The notes beneath the pieces were generated by a model. That model had not been told where the DNA came from. It did not search any database and was given only the letters and a program-made list of their open reading frames with translations. The position numbers and the translations under genes are program-made. A stretch of DNA of 64,000 nt from Streptomyces sp. TRM68416 (GTDB taxonomy: Bacteria > Actinomycetota > Actinomycetes > Streptomycetales > Streptomycetaceae), in assembly GCF_014596915.1 (NCBI RefSeq), contig NZ_JACVWU010000006.1, positions 1 to 64,000 on the forward strand, written 5' to 3'. The number at the start of each line of letters is the position of its first letter. Positions within the stretch are counted from its first letter, which is position 1. Of this stretch, positions 34,803-43,812 are shown piece after piece.

Positions 34803-36527
34803 TCAGGGCTTCATCTCGTACGCGCCCGACAGCGCCTCGACCCGCTGCCAGACACGCTCCGAACGGGCCGTGTCGACGACCGGGCGCCGGACGGCGCCGA
34901 GTGCCCACCGCTGCTGTTCCCGGGTGGCGGAGTCCTTGCCGTGCAGTTCGACGGCGTGCGCGGAGAAGTCCCTGACGAGGACGGCGAACAGCTCGTCGAG
35001 CACGTCCTCGTGACACTCCGTCAGGGCCCCTTGCTCCAGGACCAGTTGCCCGTGCACGACGAGCGCGAACAGCTGCCCGACGGCCAGGAGCAGGTCGAGG
35101 TCCCGGCTCTGCTCCTCGTCGGGAGCGGCCGTGCGGACGAACTCGCAGAGGGCGTCGGCCTGTTCGCGGAAGCGGGCCACGTTGGGCAGGTGGGCGTATG
35201 CGTCGAAGGCCGGCCGCCAGTCGTGGAAGCGCACCGAGCCGAGGCCGCGGGCGGGGCCCTGCCGGAAGAGGAAGTCGTCGTCGGCCGCGTCCAGGCGGGT
35301 CGGTACGGGTTCGTAGGCGACCGGGTCGAGGAGGTGGTTGCGCATGAACTTCAGGATCAGCGCGAGGTTGACGTGGACGGTGCCCTCCAGCTTCGGCAGA
35401 CCGCGGATCTCGACAGCGGCCTGGGCGAAGTAGGTGTCCTTCTCGAAGCCCTTGGCGGCGATGACGTCCCACATCAGGTCGATGACCTTCTCGCCCTCGG
35501 TGGTCACCTTCATCTTCGTCATCGGGTTGAAGAGGAGGTAGCGGCGGTCGTCCGGGCCCGCGGTGCGGAAGTAGTCCACCGCGCGGTCGCTGAACAGCTT
35601 CATGCCGACGAGCCGGACGTACGCGTCGGTCAACTCGCGCCGCACGTGCGGGAAGGCGGTGACCGGGCGGCCGTAGAGGATGCGGTGGTGCGCGTGGGTG
35701 ACGGCCTCGTACATCGCGTGCTCGCAGATGCCGATCGAGGCGGTGCACAGGTTGAACTTGCCCACGTTGACGGTGTTCAGGGCGGCGTCGAAGGCGGCAC
35801 GGCCGGTGTGCAGAACGTCCTCGGCGGCTACCGGGTACTCCTCCAGACGGAATTCGCTGACGTACTTGGAGGAGTCGACGACGTTCTTGACCAGGTGGTA
35901 CGCGGGGTGACGGCTGTCGGCGGCGAAGAAGACGTAGCCGTCGGGGCCCTCGATGTCGGTGCGGCGCCCGAAGACGGAGACGAGGCCTGCGGCGTTGCCG
36001 TTGCCGATGTAGTACTTGGAGCCGGTGGCCCTGAAGCCGCCCGTGCCGTCGGGTTCCAGGAGCATGTCGGTGGAGTAGATGTCGGCGCCGTGGGCCTTCT
36101 CCGACAGTCCGAAGGCGAACACCTCGCCCCGGGAGAGGAGTTCGGCGGCGCGGGCGCGGGCGGCGGGGTTGCCGCTCTGCCAGACGGGGCCGAGGCCCAG
36201 GATGGTGACCTGCCACGCGTACCAGTAGTCCAGGCCGTAGAAGCCGAGGATCTCGTTGAGGGCGGCGATGCGGGCGGTGTCCCAGCGCTTGTCGGCCTCG
36301 CCCTCCGCGGCGGCGGAGGAGGGCGTGAGGAAGGTGGCGAACAGGTTCTCCTTGGCGGCGAAGGCGAGGAAGTCGCCGAGCCAGGCGCGGTCGCGGTAGT
36401 CCTCGATCAGGGCGCGCTTGCCCCGCTGTTCGAACCACTCCACGGTGGCGCGCAGCAGCCTGCGGGTCTCCGCGTCGAAGTGTGCGGGGTCGTAGGTCCG
36501 CGGGTTGAACAGCAGGGGGTCGGTCAT
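34803..36527 (-). CDS. Acyl-CoA dehydrogenase/oxidase family protein
   Basis: 574 residues, longer than ordinary acyl-CoA dehydrogenases (about 380) and closer to oxidases. Features are FGLSEKAHGADIYSTDMLLE for the flavin/substrate loop and ATGSKYYIGNGNAAGLVSVF. A central helical part has KFNLCTASIGICEHAMYEAV and YGRPVTAFPHVRRELTDAYV, followed by an extended C-terminal region. It would oxidise an acyl-CoA at the alpha-beta position using FAD. The PadR gene directly upstream (36599-37156) on the same strand probably controls it. Confidence 0.8.
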   Translation of the reverse strand: MTDPLLFNPRTYDPAHFDAETRRLLRATVEWFEQRGKRALIEDYRDRAWLGDFLAFAAKENLFATFLTPSSAAAEGEADKRWDTARIAALNEILGFYGLDYWYAWQVTILGLGPVWQSGNPAARARAAELLSRGEVFAFGLSEKAHGADIYSTDMLLEPDGTGGFRATGSKYYIGNGNAAGLVSVFGRRTDIEGPDGYVFFAADSRHPAYHLVKNVVDSSKYVSEFRLEEYPVAAEDVLHTGRAAFDAALNTVNVGKFNLCTASIGICEHAMYEAVTHAHHRILYGRPVTAFPHVRRELTDAYVRLVGMKLFSDRAVDYFRTAGPDDRRYLLFNPMTKMKVTTEGEKVIDLMWDVIAAKGFEKDTYFAQAAVEIRGLPKLEGTVHVNLALILKFMRNHLLDPVAYEPVPTRLDAADDDFLFRQGPARGLGSVRFHDWRPAFDAYAHLPNVARFREQADALCEFVRTAAPDEEQSRDLDLLLAVGQLFALVVHGQLVLEQGALTECHEDVLDELFAVLVRDFSAHAVELHGKDSATREQQRWALGAVRRPVVDTARSERVWQRVEALSGAYEMKP

Positions 36528-36580
36528 GGAGGGCTGCCTTTCGGGTGGGGGTAGCGGACAGGGGGATGGGGGTTGCGGCG

Positions 36581-36597
36581 GGGCCTCTCTGAGGCCC
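36581..36597 (-). terminator. Short hairpin after the PadR gene
   Basis: gggcctc (36581-36587) pairs with gaggccc (36591-36597) around tct, directly after the PadR stop. It may partly uncouple PadR from the oxidase gene. Confidence 0.5.
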
Positions 36598-36598
36598 G

Positions 36599-37156
36599 TC
36601 AGTGGTCGGTGTCGAAGTGGGCGAGGGTGGCGAGGACGTCGTCGAGCCAGGCGATCATCATCCGTTCGTAGGCGATGCCGCCGCGCAGCACGACGTGCTG
36701 GAGCTCCCGTTCGGCGTCGGGCCCGCCGTGGGGCGGCGGGTCACCGAAGTCGCGTGCCTCACCCGCGAGATAGTGCGCGAGGCGGTCCGTGTGGGCCTGC
36801 CGGTGCCGCTCGACCTCACTGATCAGGGCGGCCGGATCCCCGAAGGCGGCGCCCCTGATCTTCACCGCCAGGTCGTGCCGCACGCTCTCCGGCTCGGTCG
36901 CCTCCGTGAGCCACGCGGCGAGCGCGGCGCGTCCGGGGTCGGCGACGGAGTACTCCTTCTTGTCCGGGCGCCCGTACTGCGCCACGTCCCGGACGTCGAC
37001 CCAGCCGTCGCTCTCCATGCGCTTGAGCACGCGGTAGATCTGCTGGTGGGTGGCGGTCCAGAAGTAGCCGATGGACCGCTCGAACCGCCGGGCCAGCTCA
37101 TAGCCGGAGCCCGGCTTCTCCAGCAGGGAGACGAGGATCGCGTGTTCGAGCGCCAT
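36599..37156 (-). CDS. PadR-family transcriptional regulator
   Basis: 185 residues. The N-terminal winged helix is ALEHAILVSLLEKPGSGYEL through YRVLKRMESDGWVDVRDVAQ and GRPDKKEYSVADPGRAAL, then the C-terminal coiled dimerisation helix. ATG at 37156 gives the usual PadR start; the longer frame lacks homology-like features. A perfect 7-bp inverted repeat just upstream is the probable operator. The acyl-CoA oxidase follows 71 bp downstream on the same strand. Confidence 0.88.
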   Translation of the reverse strand: MALEHAILVSLLEKPGSGYELARRFERSIGYFWTATHQQIYRVLKRMESDGWVDVRDVAQYGRPDKKEYSVADPGRAALAAWLTEATEPESVRHDLAVKIRGAAFGDPAALISEVERHRQAHTDRLAHYLAGEARDFGDPPPHGGPDAERELQHVVLRGGIAYERMMIAWLDDVLATLAHFDTDH

Positions 37157-37169
37157 GCCTACGATCTTC

Positions 37170-37189
37170 CTATGCACCTTGTTGCATAG
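37170..37189. promoter_or_regulatory. Probable PadR operator
   Basis: ctatgca-ccttgt-tgcatag is a perfect 7-bp inverted repeat with a 6-bp spacer, starting 13 bp before the PadR start. PadR sites are usually ATGT/ACAT-type repeats of this spacing, so this is a variant of the same design. Confidence 0.65.
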
Positions 37190-37401
37190 CAACGCGGTGC
37201 TGGTGAGACGCGGCTCACCTGGGGCAGGTCGCGCAGGTCACTGCCGAGGGCGTGTGCCGGGCGGGGCGCGGGGCGGGGCCGGATTCGCTCACCGACGACG
37301 CCGCGATCAGGTGGGGATGATGCCCGGCCACCACGGGGGACAGCGCCGGCAGTCCGTGCGCCGAAGGGTTGATTGCCTCGGGGCGGCGGTCACGAGCGGC
37401 G

Positions 37402-37590
37402 CTACGGAAGGGCGGCTGCCGTTTTGGGGGCGGTGGCCAGTCGCAGGCCGGCGCCCACGAGGGCCCAGCCGAGTCGGGTACGGAGGTCCCGGGGGTGTCG
37501 GGCCGCCGCGGCGAGGCGGTACGCGTCGGCTTCGGCGCGGAGTTCGGCGGCGTGGACGTGGTGCAGGGCGAGGTGGGTCTCGGGATGCAT
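37402..37590 (-). CDS. Small hypothetical protein, 62 residues
   Basis: A short, His- and Ala-rich protein (MHPETHLALHHVHAAELRAE then ADAYRLAAAARHPRDLRTRL) with a hydrophobic, possibly membrane-associated C-terminus. It starts 14 bp after the ArsR-type gene on the same strand, so it is probably cotranscribed. Function unknown; the linkage to a helix-turn-helix sensor suggests an accessory role. Confidence 0.6.
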   Translation of the reverse strand: MHPETHLALHHVHAAELRAEADAYRLAAAARHPRDLRTRLGWALVGAGLRLATAPKTAAALP

Positions 37591-37604
37591 CGCGCTGTGG
37601 CCTT

Positions 37605-38189
37605 TCAGTCCGTGGCGAGGGGGAACGCGTGTGTGTGAATGCGTACTTGGGCGGTGTCGGCGTCGTTCTCGTCGGTGGCCCGGTCCCGGTAGGTGTCGAC
37701 GAGGGCGTGCATCTTCTCGACGAGTTCCCGGGTCAGTTCGGGCGTCAGCCGCAGGGTCGCGCTGCTCATGTCCCAGGTGCGGCTCCACTCCTCCGGCCAT
37801 TCCTGACGGGTGCCGAGCCAGGTCGACAGGTCCCGGGTCTGGGCGGTGGCGACCTCGTGGAGGTACATGTCGGCAGCCCCGCGCACGTCCGGGTTGGAGT
37901 CCGTGAGCAGTGCGTCGTCGAAGCGCAGGCCCTTGTGGACCGCCTTCCACCACCGCTCCCGGCCCTTGCCGCGCTCGGGTGCGTCCTCGATGAAGCCGTG
38001 TGCGGCGAGCTGCCGCAGGTGATAGCTGGTCGCACCACTCGACTCGCCCAACTTGTCGGCGAGTTGGGACGCGGTGGCGGGGCCGCCGAAGCGCAGGGCG
38101 TCCAGCAGCCGCATGCGCAGTGGGTGTGCGAGTCCGCGCAGGGATCGGGCATCGAGATTGCGGACGGGCGAGTCCTGGGGCTCGTTCAT
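37605..38189 (-). CDS. ArsR-like winged-helix regulator
   Basis: 194 residues. The winged helix is RGLAHPLRMRLLDALRFGGP then SQLADKLGESSGATSYHLRQ and LAAHGFIEDAPERGKGRERW. The C-terminal part is a longer helical extension than in minimal ArsR proteins, with no obvious Cys metal site, so metal sensing is not implied. ATG at 38189. An inverted repeat (38203-38242) lies just upstream. Confidence 0.8.
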   Translation of the reverse strand: MNEPQDSPVRNLDARSLRGLAHPLRMRLLDALRFGGPATASQLADKLGESSGATSYHLRQLAAHGFIEDAPERGKGRERWWKAVHKGLRFDDALLTDSNPDVRGAADMYLHEVATAQTRDLSTWLGTRQEWPEEWSRTWDMSSATLRLTPELTRELVEKMHALVDTYRDRATDENDADTAQVRIHTHAFPLATD

Positions 38190-38202
38190 GCTGACAAAGA
38201 TA

Positions 38203-38242
38203 GCGATGCAAAGGAGTGTTTGCAACGGAGTCTTTGTATCGC
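38203..38242. promoter_or_regulatory. Inverted repeat upstream of the ArsR-like gene
   Basis: gcgatgcaaag (38203-38213) and ctttgtatcgc (38232-38242) match as inverted arms at 10 of 11 positions with an 18-bp spacer. ttgcaac at 38220-38226 adds a related half-site. It starts 13 bp before the start codon of the regulator, so autoregulation is likely. Confidence 0.55.
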
Positions 38243-38342
38243 GTTCTCCGGGACCGGAAGCCCCGCAGTCAGGCGGCCGACCGGGGTACACGGGTGCGCC
38301 GCCGCCGACAGGCGGACGACGGGAGCCCCCCGCCGCGATCCG

Positions 38343-39257
38343 TCACCGAGGATCGCCGTTGGACGGCGGGCCCGGCCGGACTCCGCGACGCGGCTGAGGC
38401 CGTGCGGTGATCCGGCCGGGGCCCTCCCCCTCGTCCCCCTGGGCCGGGGCCGGGGCGCCGAAGCCGGCCAGGAGGCGCAGGCTGTCGTGGGCGGCGGTGC
38501 CCGGGGCGGCCGACTGCACGATCAGTTCCGCGCCGGTGGTGTCCGGGAGGGCGAAGTTCTCCTGGTGCAGTTCCAGTTGGCCGACCAGGGAGTGGTGGTA
38601 GGCCTTGCGGCCATGGGTGCGGGGGCGGACGTCCGCACGCGCCCACAGTCGGCGGAAGCGTTCGCTGTGCATGGCGAGTTCACCGATGAGGGAGGCCAGT
38701 TCGGGATCGTCGGGGTGGTGACCGGCGGACAGCCGCAGATGGCCGACGGTGTCGAGGGTGCAGGCTTCCCAGTCGGCGAACAGCGCGCGTCCCTCCTCGG
38801 TCAGGAAGACATGCCGGGCGATGTTCAGCCCCTGGAGCGGACGGCCGTAGAGCAGATCGGCGAGCCGGTTCGCGGCCAGCACGGTCAGGCGGTGGTCGAT
38901 GAGGAAGGCGGGGGCGTCGGCGACGAGGTCCAGCACCCGCAGGAGTTCGGGGCGCAGCCGCACCGCGGACGCCCGGCGCGGTGCGTGCGTCGGGCGATGG
39001 GCGAGCCGGTGGAGGTGGGCACGTTCCGCCTCGTCCAGGCGCAGGGTTCGCGCGAGCGCGTCGAGGACCTGTGCCGACGGCCGGCGCGCCCGCCCCTGTT
39101 CGAGGCGGACGTAGTAGTCGACGCTCACCCCGGACAGGTGCGCGACCTCCTCACGCCGCAGCCCGCTCACCCGGCGGCGGGGATCGGCGGGGATGCCGGC
39201 GCTCTCCGGGAGGACCCGGGCTCGCCGTGTCCGCAGGAAGTCGGCCAGATCGTCCAT
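38343..39257 (-). CDS. XRE-family regulator with an MmyB-like ligand domain
   Basis: 304 residues. An N-terminal helix-turn-helix (GLRREEVAHLSGVSVDYYVR then LEQGRARRPSAQVLDALART) is followed by the MmyB-like ligand-binding domain (LLRVLDLVADAPAFLIDHRL ... HVFLTEEGRALFADWE). This combination is one of the commonest Streptomyces regulator types. It is divergent from the quinone reductase at 39406, which it probably controls. The C-terminal 40 residues are Pro/Arg-rich and look unstructured. Confidence 0.85.
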   Translation of the reverse strand: MDDLADFLRTRRARVLPESAGIPADPRRRVSGLRREEVAHLSGVSVDYYVRLEQGRARRPSAQVLDALARTLRLDEAERAHLHRLAHRPTHAPRRASAVRLRPELLRVLDLVADAPAFLIDHRLTVLAANRLADLLYGRPLQGLNIARHVFLTEEGRALFADWEACTLDTVGHLRLSAGHHPDDPELASLIGELAMHSERFRRLWARADVRPRTHGRKAYHHSLVGQLELHQENFALPDTTGAELIVQSAAPGTAAHDSLRLLAGFGAPAPAQGDEGEGPGRITARPQPRRGVRPGPPSNGDPR

Positions 39258-39405
39258 CACTCAAGTATCCGCGCCGGACGCGCCGCCCGGGTGGCCCTGC
39301 CGGTACCAGGAAGTCCGGGCCTACGGAGAAGGCGTCCCTGAACCGCACCGCCCGAACCGGCCAGCATCGAAGCCGTACTCAGCCACACCGGTTCAAGGAG
39401 CAGAC

Positions 39406-40185
39406 GTGAAGGTCTTCATCGTGCACGCCCACCCCGAGCGGCGGTCGCTGAACGGCGCCCTCACCGACATCGCGCTCGACACGCTCACCGACGCGGGCCA
39501 CGAGGTCCGGGTCAGCGATCTGTACGCGATGCGCTGGAAGTCCGTCGTCGACGCCGACGACTTCGGTGCCGCCGCCTCCCAGCCCCTGGACGCGGTCCAC
39601 GATTCCGGCCGCGCCTACGAAACCGGCGCGCTCACCGCCGACATCCGCGCCGAACAGGACAAGCTGCGGTGGGCCGACACCGTGATCCTCCAGTTCCCGC
39701 TGTGGTGGTACACGATGCCCGCGATCCTCAAGGGCTGGGTGGACCGGGTGTTCACCTACGGTTTCGGCTACGGCGTGGGCGAGCACAACGACGTCCGCTA
39801 CGGCGACCGCTTCGGCGAAGGCGTCCTCCAGGGCAAACGCGCCATGCTCTCGGTGACCGTCGGCGGCCCCGAGTCCCACTACTCCGACCGCGGCATCAAC
39901 GGTCCGATCGACGACCTGCTGTACCCCATCCAGCACGGCATCCTCTACCACCCCGGCATGGCCGTACTGCCGCCGTTCGTGCTGTACCGCACGGTGCACC
40001 TGTCCCCCGAGGCCTTCACGGACGCGGCCGAGCTGTGGCGGAAGAGGCTGCTGGGCCTGGAGGAGACCGAGCCCATCCCCTACCGCCGTCAGAACGACGG
40101 GGACTACGACATGCCCTCGGTACGGCTGCGCGAAGGCTTGGAGGTGCCCGGCCGCAGTGGCTTCGGCCTCCATCTGCGCGCCTGA
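39406..40185 (+). CDS. NAD(P)H:quinone oxidoreductase, flavodoxin fold
   Basis: 259 residues. VFIVHAHPERRSLNGALTDI is the flavin phosphate loop and LQFPLWWYTMPAILKGWVDR the NQO1/MdaB signature. GQKRA-like and PGMAVLPPFVLY segments complete the fold. GTG at 39406 follows caaggag. It would reduce quinones by two electrons with FAD and NAD(P)H, in the cytoplasm. Divergent from an MmyB-type regulator, a frequent pairing in Streptomyces. Confidence 0.88.
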   Translation: MKVFIVHAHPERRSLNGALTDIALDTLTDAGHEVRVSDLYAMRWKSVVDADDFGAAASQPLDAVHDSGRAYETGALTADIRAEQDKLRWADTVILQFPLWWYTMPAILKGWVDRVFTYGFGYGVGEHNDVRYGDRFGEGVLQGKRAMLSVTVGGPESHYSDRGINGPIDDLLYPIQHGILYHPGMAVLPPFVLYRTVHLSPEAFTDAAELWRKRLLGLEETEPIPYRRQNDGDYDMPSVRLREGLEVPGRSGFGLHLRA

Positions 40186-40187
40186 GT

Positions 40188-40808
40188 TCAGGCAGGCAGG
40201 TCCAGAGCGCGGCCCAGGGCGGAGGTGACGGCGGTGGCGTGATCGGGCACGTGCCGGGCGGCCCAGGCGGCGGCCGAGGGGAGGAAGTCGGTCAGGTCGC
40301 GCTCCGCATCGGCGAGCAGACGCCGCAGCTCGGTGACGGACAGCTCGATCACCGGGCTGTCGTCCTGCTCGTCGTCGACGGTCAATCGGACGACGTCGCC
40401 CCGCCGTTCGGCCGACGGAGAGGGGTCGTGCCCGAAGGAAGCCCAGCCGTCGCCGTCCACGATCTCACGCCAGTCGCGCCTCTCGCCCAGCCCGCTGCAG
40501 CAGCCCGGCAGCAGGGTGATGCCGGTTGCGGTGTCGGTGATCCGCAGGCCGCCGGGCGCGAAGAGGTCGTCCATGGTGAGGAGTCCGTGCAGGAAGCCTC
40601 CGAGCGGGTCGGCGGGGCGCGGTGGGCCGCCGTCGCTCTCGGGCTCGACGGTGTTGCAGTCGGCGATGCGCATCACCGCTGTGCCGACCTCCGCGGGACC
40701 GAGGGCACCGCCGAGCGCCAGGAAGTCGTGCGGCGCGGACTCGGCGACAGGCCAGAGGGCGAAGCCATCACAGGCGTAGACCTCCAGGACGGGCTGAAGC
40801 ACAATCAC
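40188..40808 (-). CDS. Hypothetical protein, 206 residues
   Basis: Not recognised. A soluble acidic protein with a CC pair in TLLPGCCSGLGERRDW and DGDGWASFGHDPSPSAERRG, then an acidic DDEQDDSPVIELSVTELRRL and a C-terminal helix. GTG at 40808 is the likely start; the frame is open upstream to 40844. Its stop is two bases from that of the converging quinone reductase. Confidence 0.55.
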   Translation of the reverse strand: MIVLQPVLEVYACDGFALWPVAESAPHDFLALGGALGPAEVGTAVMRIADCNTVEPESDGGPPRPADPLGGFLHGLLTMDDLFAPGGLRITDTATGITLLPGCCSGLGERRDWREIVDGDGWASFGHDPSPSAERRGDVVRLTVDDEQDDSPVIELSVTELRRLLADAERDLTDFLPSAAAWAARHVPDHATAVTSALGRALDLPA

Positions 40809-40905
40809 CCGGGGAAGTCTGCGGCACGACCGCTCGCGCCGCATGGGGATTACGGCCGGTATGTGAGCTGGGCATCGACCGGGGAACTCCCGGAATCCCG
40901 AACGG

Positions 40906-41637
40906 CTACTTCTCCGAGCGCGGGACGGCCAGGAGGAGGAACCCCACGCCCAGCCAGACCACCACGATCGTCGGGGTCACGAACTGCCAGGGGATGCCGA
41001 TCCACACCGCGGGCAGCCCTACGCCGAAGGTGGCCGCCAGGTTGGTGAAGAACAGCTTCTTGCCGGATCCGCTCCAGGTGAGGGGACCGAGGTTGCGCGG
41101 CGAGGCGAGGCGTGCCGTGCCGAAGGTGAGGCCGAGGAGCGCGAGCAGGCCGAGGCTCGCGCCTGCGGCGGCGATCATCTGGGGCTCGTCGCGCGGTTCG
41201 TTGATGGACTTCTGGCGGATTCCGTCCTTGGTGAGCGCGACGATGTCGCCGCGCCAGGCGGTGCCTACGACCGTGTCGCCCGCGCGGAGCGTGTCCAGGA
41301 GGGGGCCGGGGTCGCCGAAGTGCACATCGCCCCTGACCCGGTCGCTCTCCACGGTCGCCCGGTACTCGCTGTTCCTGGCCCGGTCCTCGACCACTGTGTC
41401 GACGACGCTCAGCTCGATCTCGCGCAGGCAGTCCTCCCACCACGCGTCCGGGGTCGAGCCGACCGGGCAGTGCTCGGCGGCACGGTACTCCTTGTACCGC
41501 GCGAGGTCGGCGGGCAGCCAGTCGGTGAGCACGAAGAAGCAGCCCGCGACCAGGGCCAGGGACACCAAGGTCATCAACAGTCCCAGAACCCTCGTCCTCC
41601 AGGTTCCGAAGGCCGTCGTTTCTCGCGGTCCGGTCAT
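40906..41637 (-). CDS. Hypothetical membrane protein, 243 residues
   Basis: Not recognised. It has about four membrane segments: one near residue 20 (LGLLMTLVSLALVAGCFFVL), then a 110-residue extracellular or cytoplasmic loop with two Cys, then segments at about 150-175 (MIAAAGASLGLLALLGLTF), 195-215 and 220-240. The topology suggests an integral membrane protein with a large soluble loop. No function can be read. Confidence 0.6.
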   Translation of the reverse strand: MTGPRETTAFGTWRTRVLGLLMTLVSLALVAGCFFVLTDWLPADLARYKEYRAAEHCPVGSTPDAWWEDCLREIELSVVDTVVEDRARNSEYRATVESDRVRGDVHFGDPGPLLDTLRAGDTVVGTAWRGDIVALTKDGIRQKSINEPRDEPQMIAAAGASLGLLALLGLTFGTARLASPRNLGPLTWSGSGKKLFFTNLAATFGVGLPAVWIGIPWQFVTPTIVVVWLGVGFLLLAVPRSEK

Positions 41638-41812
41638 CGCGCACTCCACCCCTGCGGGACTGGTCGTCCCGGCCTGTCGGCGTATCCTCCCCTGCCGGGA
41701 AATGCCCGGCCATGGCAGGTACGGGCAGGTCAGCAGGGTACTTTCTTGCCGGATGCGGGCAGTCGGCGGATGCCCCCAGGCCGCGCAGGCCGCGGGCATC
41801 ACCGTCCGGTCT

Positions 41813-41828
41813 GCCGCCTGAAGGCGGC
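41813..41828 (-). terminator. Hairpin downstream of vanS
   Basis: gccgcc-tgaa-ggcggc is a 6-bp GC stem 52 bp after the vanS stop, the probable end of the vanR-vanS transcript. Confidence 0.45.
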
Positions 41829-41879
41829 GTGTGGGCGGACTTCGCAGCGGGGCGCGGCCGTCGGGTGGCGGGCGTGGGG

Positions 41880-43029
41880 TCAGTCGAGAACGGGGGTTCT
41901 TCCTCGTTCGGATCTCGGGGCCGGCCCTGGGCGTGGGGGTGGGTCGCTGTCCTGGGGCGGGGACGCCAGGGGCAGTTCCGCCGTGATGCGGAGGCCGCCG
42001 GCGGGGCGCGGGGTGAGGGTGAGGGTTCCGTCGTGTGCGTGGGTGATGGTTCTGGCGATGGCCAGGCCGAGGCCGACGCCCGCGTGTTCGGTGCGCACGC
42101 GCTCGGTGCCGCGCTGGAACGGCTCGGTGAGGGTCGAGACCACCTCGGGGGTGAGCGGCTCGCCGGTGTTCTCGACCGTGAGCACGACCGTCCTGGGGCG
42201 GACCGCGGTGGTCACCCACACGCCGCCGTGTTCCGGCAGGTTGTGGACGATCGCGTTGTGCACGAGGTTCGTGGTCAGCTGCAGCAGGAGCGCCGGTGAT
42301 CCGATCGTGGGGGCGATGCCGCTGTCGGTCTCCAGGGTGATGCCGTGTCTCTCCGCGAGGGGGAGGAGGGTTTCGGTGGCCTCTTCCGCCGTGAGGGACA
42401 GGTCGACGTGTTCCCGGGTGAAGGACCGGCGGCCGGCGCGGCTGAGCAGGAGCAGTGCTTCGGTGAGGTCGATGGCCCGGGTGTTGACGGCGTGGAGGCG
42501 GTCGATGAGGGGGTCGGTGGGGCGGTGCGGATCGGCGCGGGCCACTTCGAGCAGTGACTTGGAGACCGACAGCGGGGTGCGCAGTTCGTGGGAGGCGTTC
42601 GCCGCGAACCTCTGCTGCTCGGCGACGTGCGCCTCGAGCCGCGTGAGCATCGTGTCGAAGGTGTCGGCGAGCTCGCGGAACTCGTCCTGACGGCCCGGGA
42701 GCCGGATGCGGTGGGAGAGCGACCCGTTCGCGACCGTGCGGGTGGCGTGCGTGATGCGGTGCAGCGGGGCGAGCATGCGGCCGGCCAGGATCCAGCCTCC
42801 CAGGAGACCGAAGACCAGGAGGAACACCATGACGGCGACTGCCATGGGGGCGAATCCGCGGACGAAGTCGGTGCCCGGCGTTGCCTGCCATGCGCCCTCT
42901 TCGTTGGTTTGCAGCCACCCCTCTCGCAGGAGAAACGCTCCCATGGCGGCGAGCAGCAAGGCGCCCGCGAGCATGAGGAATCCGGCGTAGCTGAGGGTGA
43001 GTTTGAGGCGGACACTCAGACCGGGTGCC

Positions 43030-43037
<8 letters not shown>
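41880..43037 (-). CDS. vanS: Glycopeptide-responsive sensor histidine kinase
   Basis: 385 residues. Two membrane segments (about 13-37 and 63-86) enclose a short extracellular loop of about 25 residues that would meet the drug or a wall intermediate. HAMP follows. The H box is RFAANASHELRTPLS with His150, the N box TTNLVHNAIVHN and the G box GVGLGLAIART. It overlaps vanR by 8 nt (GTG at 43037), so the two are translationally coupled. The position beside vanR, vanK and vanHAX supports the name. Confidence 0.88.
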
Positions 43038-43725
<688 letters not shown>

Positions 43726-43750
43726 GTGAGGGATGCTACGAGTCGGCGCA

Positions 43751-43779
43751 TATCGTCGGCGTATCGAAAACCGCATACG
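43751..43779. promoter_or_regulatory. VanR-box, vanR/vanK spacer
   Basis: A 29-bp element, identical base for base to 46497-46525. It contains TATCG twice with an 11-bp step (typical spacing for OmpR-type dimers) and the inverted pair CGTAT...ATACG. It ends 33 nt before the vanK ATG, so it must overlap the vanK promoter itself. It begins 25 nt before vanR. Binding by VanR is inferred from identity and position. Confidence 0.8.
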
Positions 43780-43812
43780 TGCAGGCAACATCGCGCCGAT
43801 TTGAGTGGGGCC

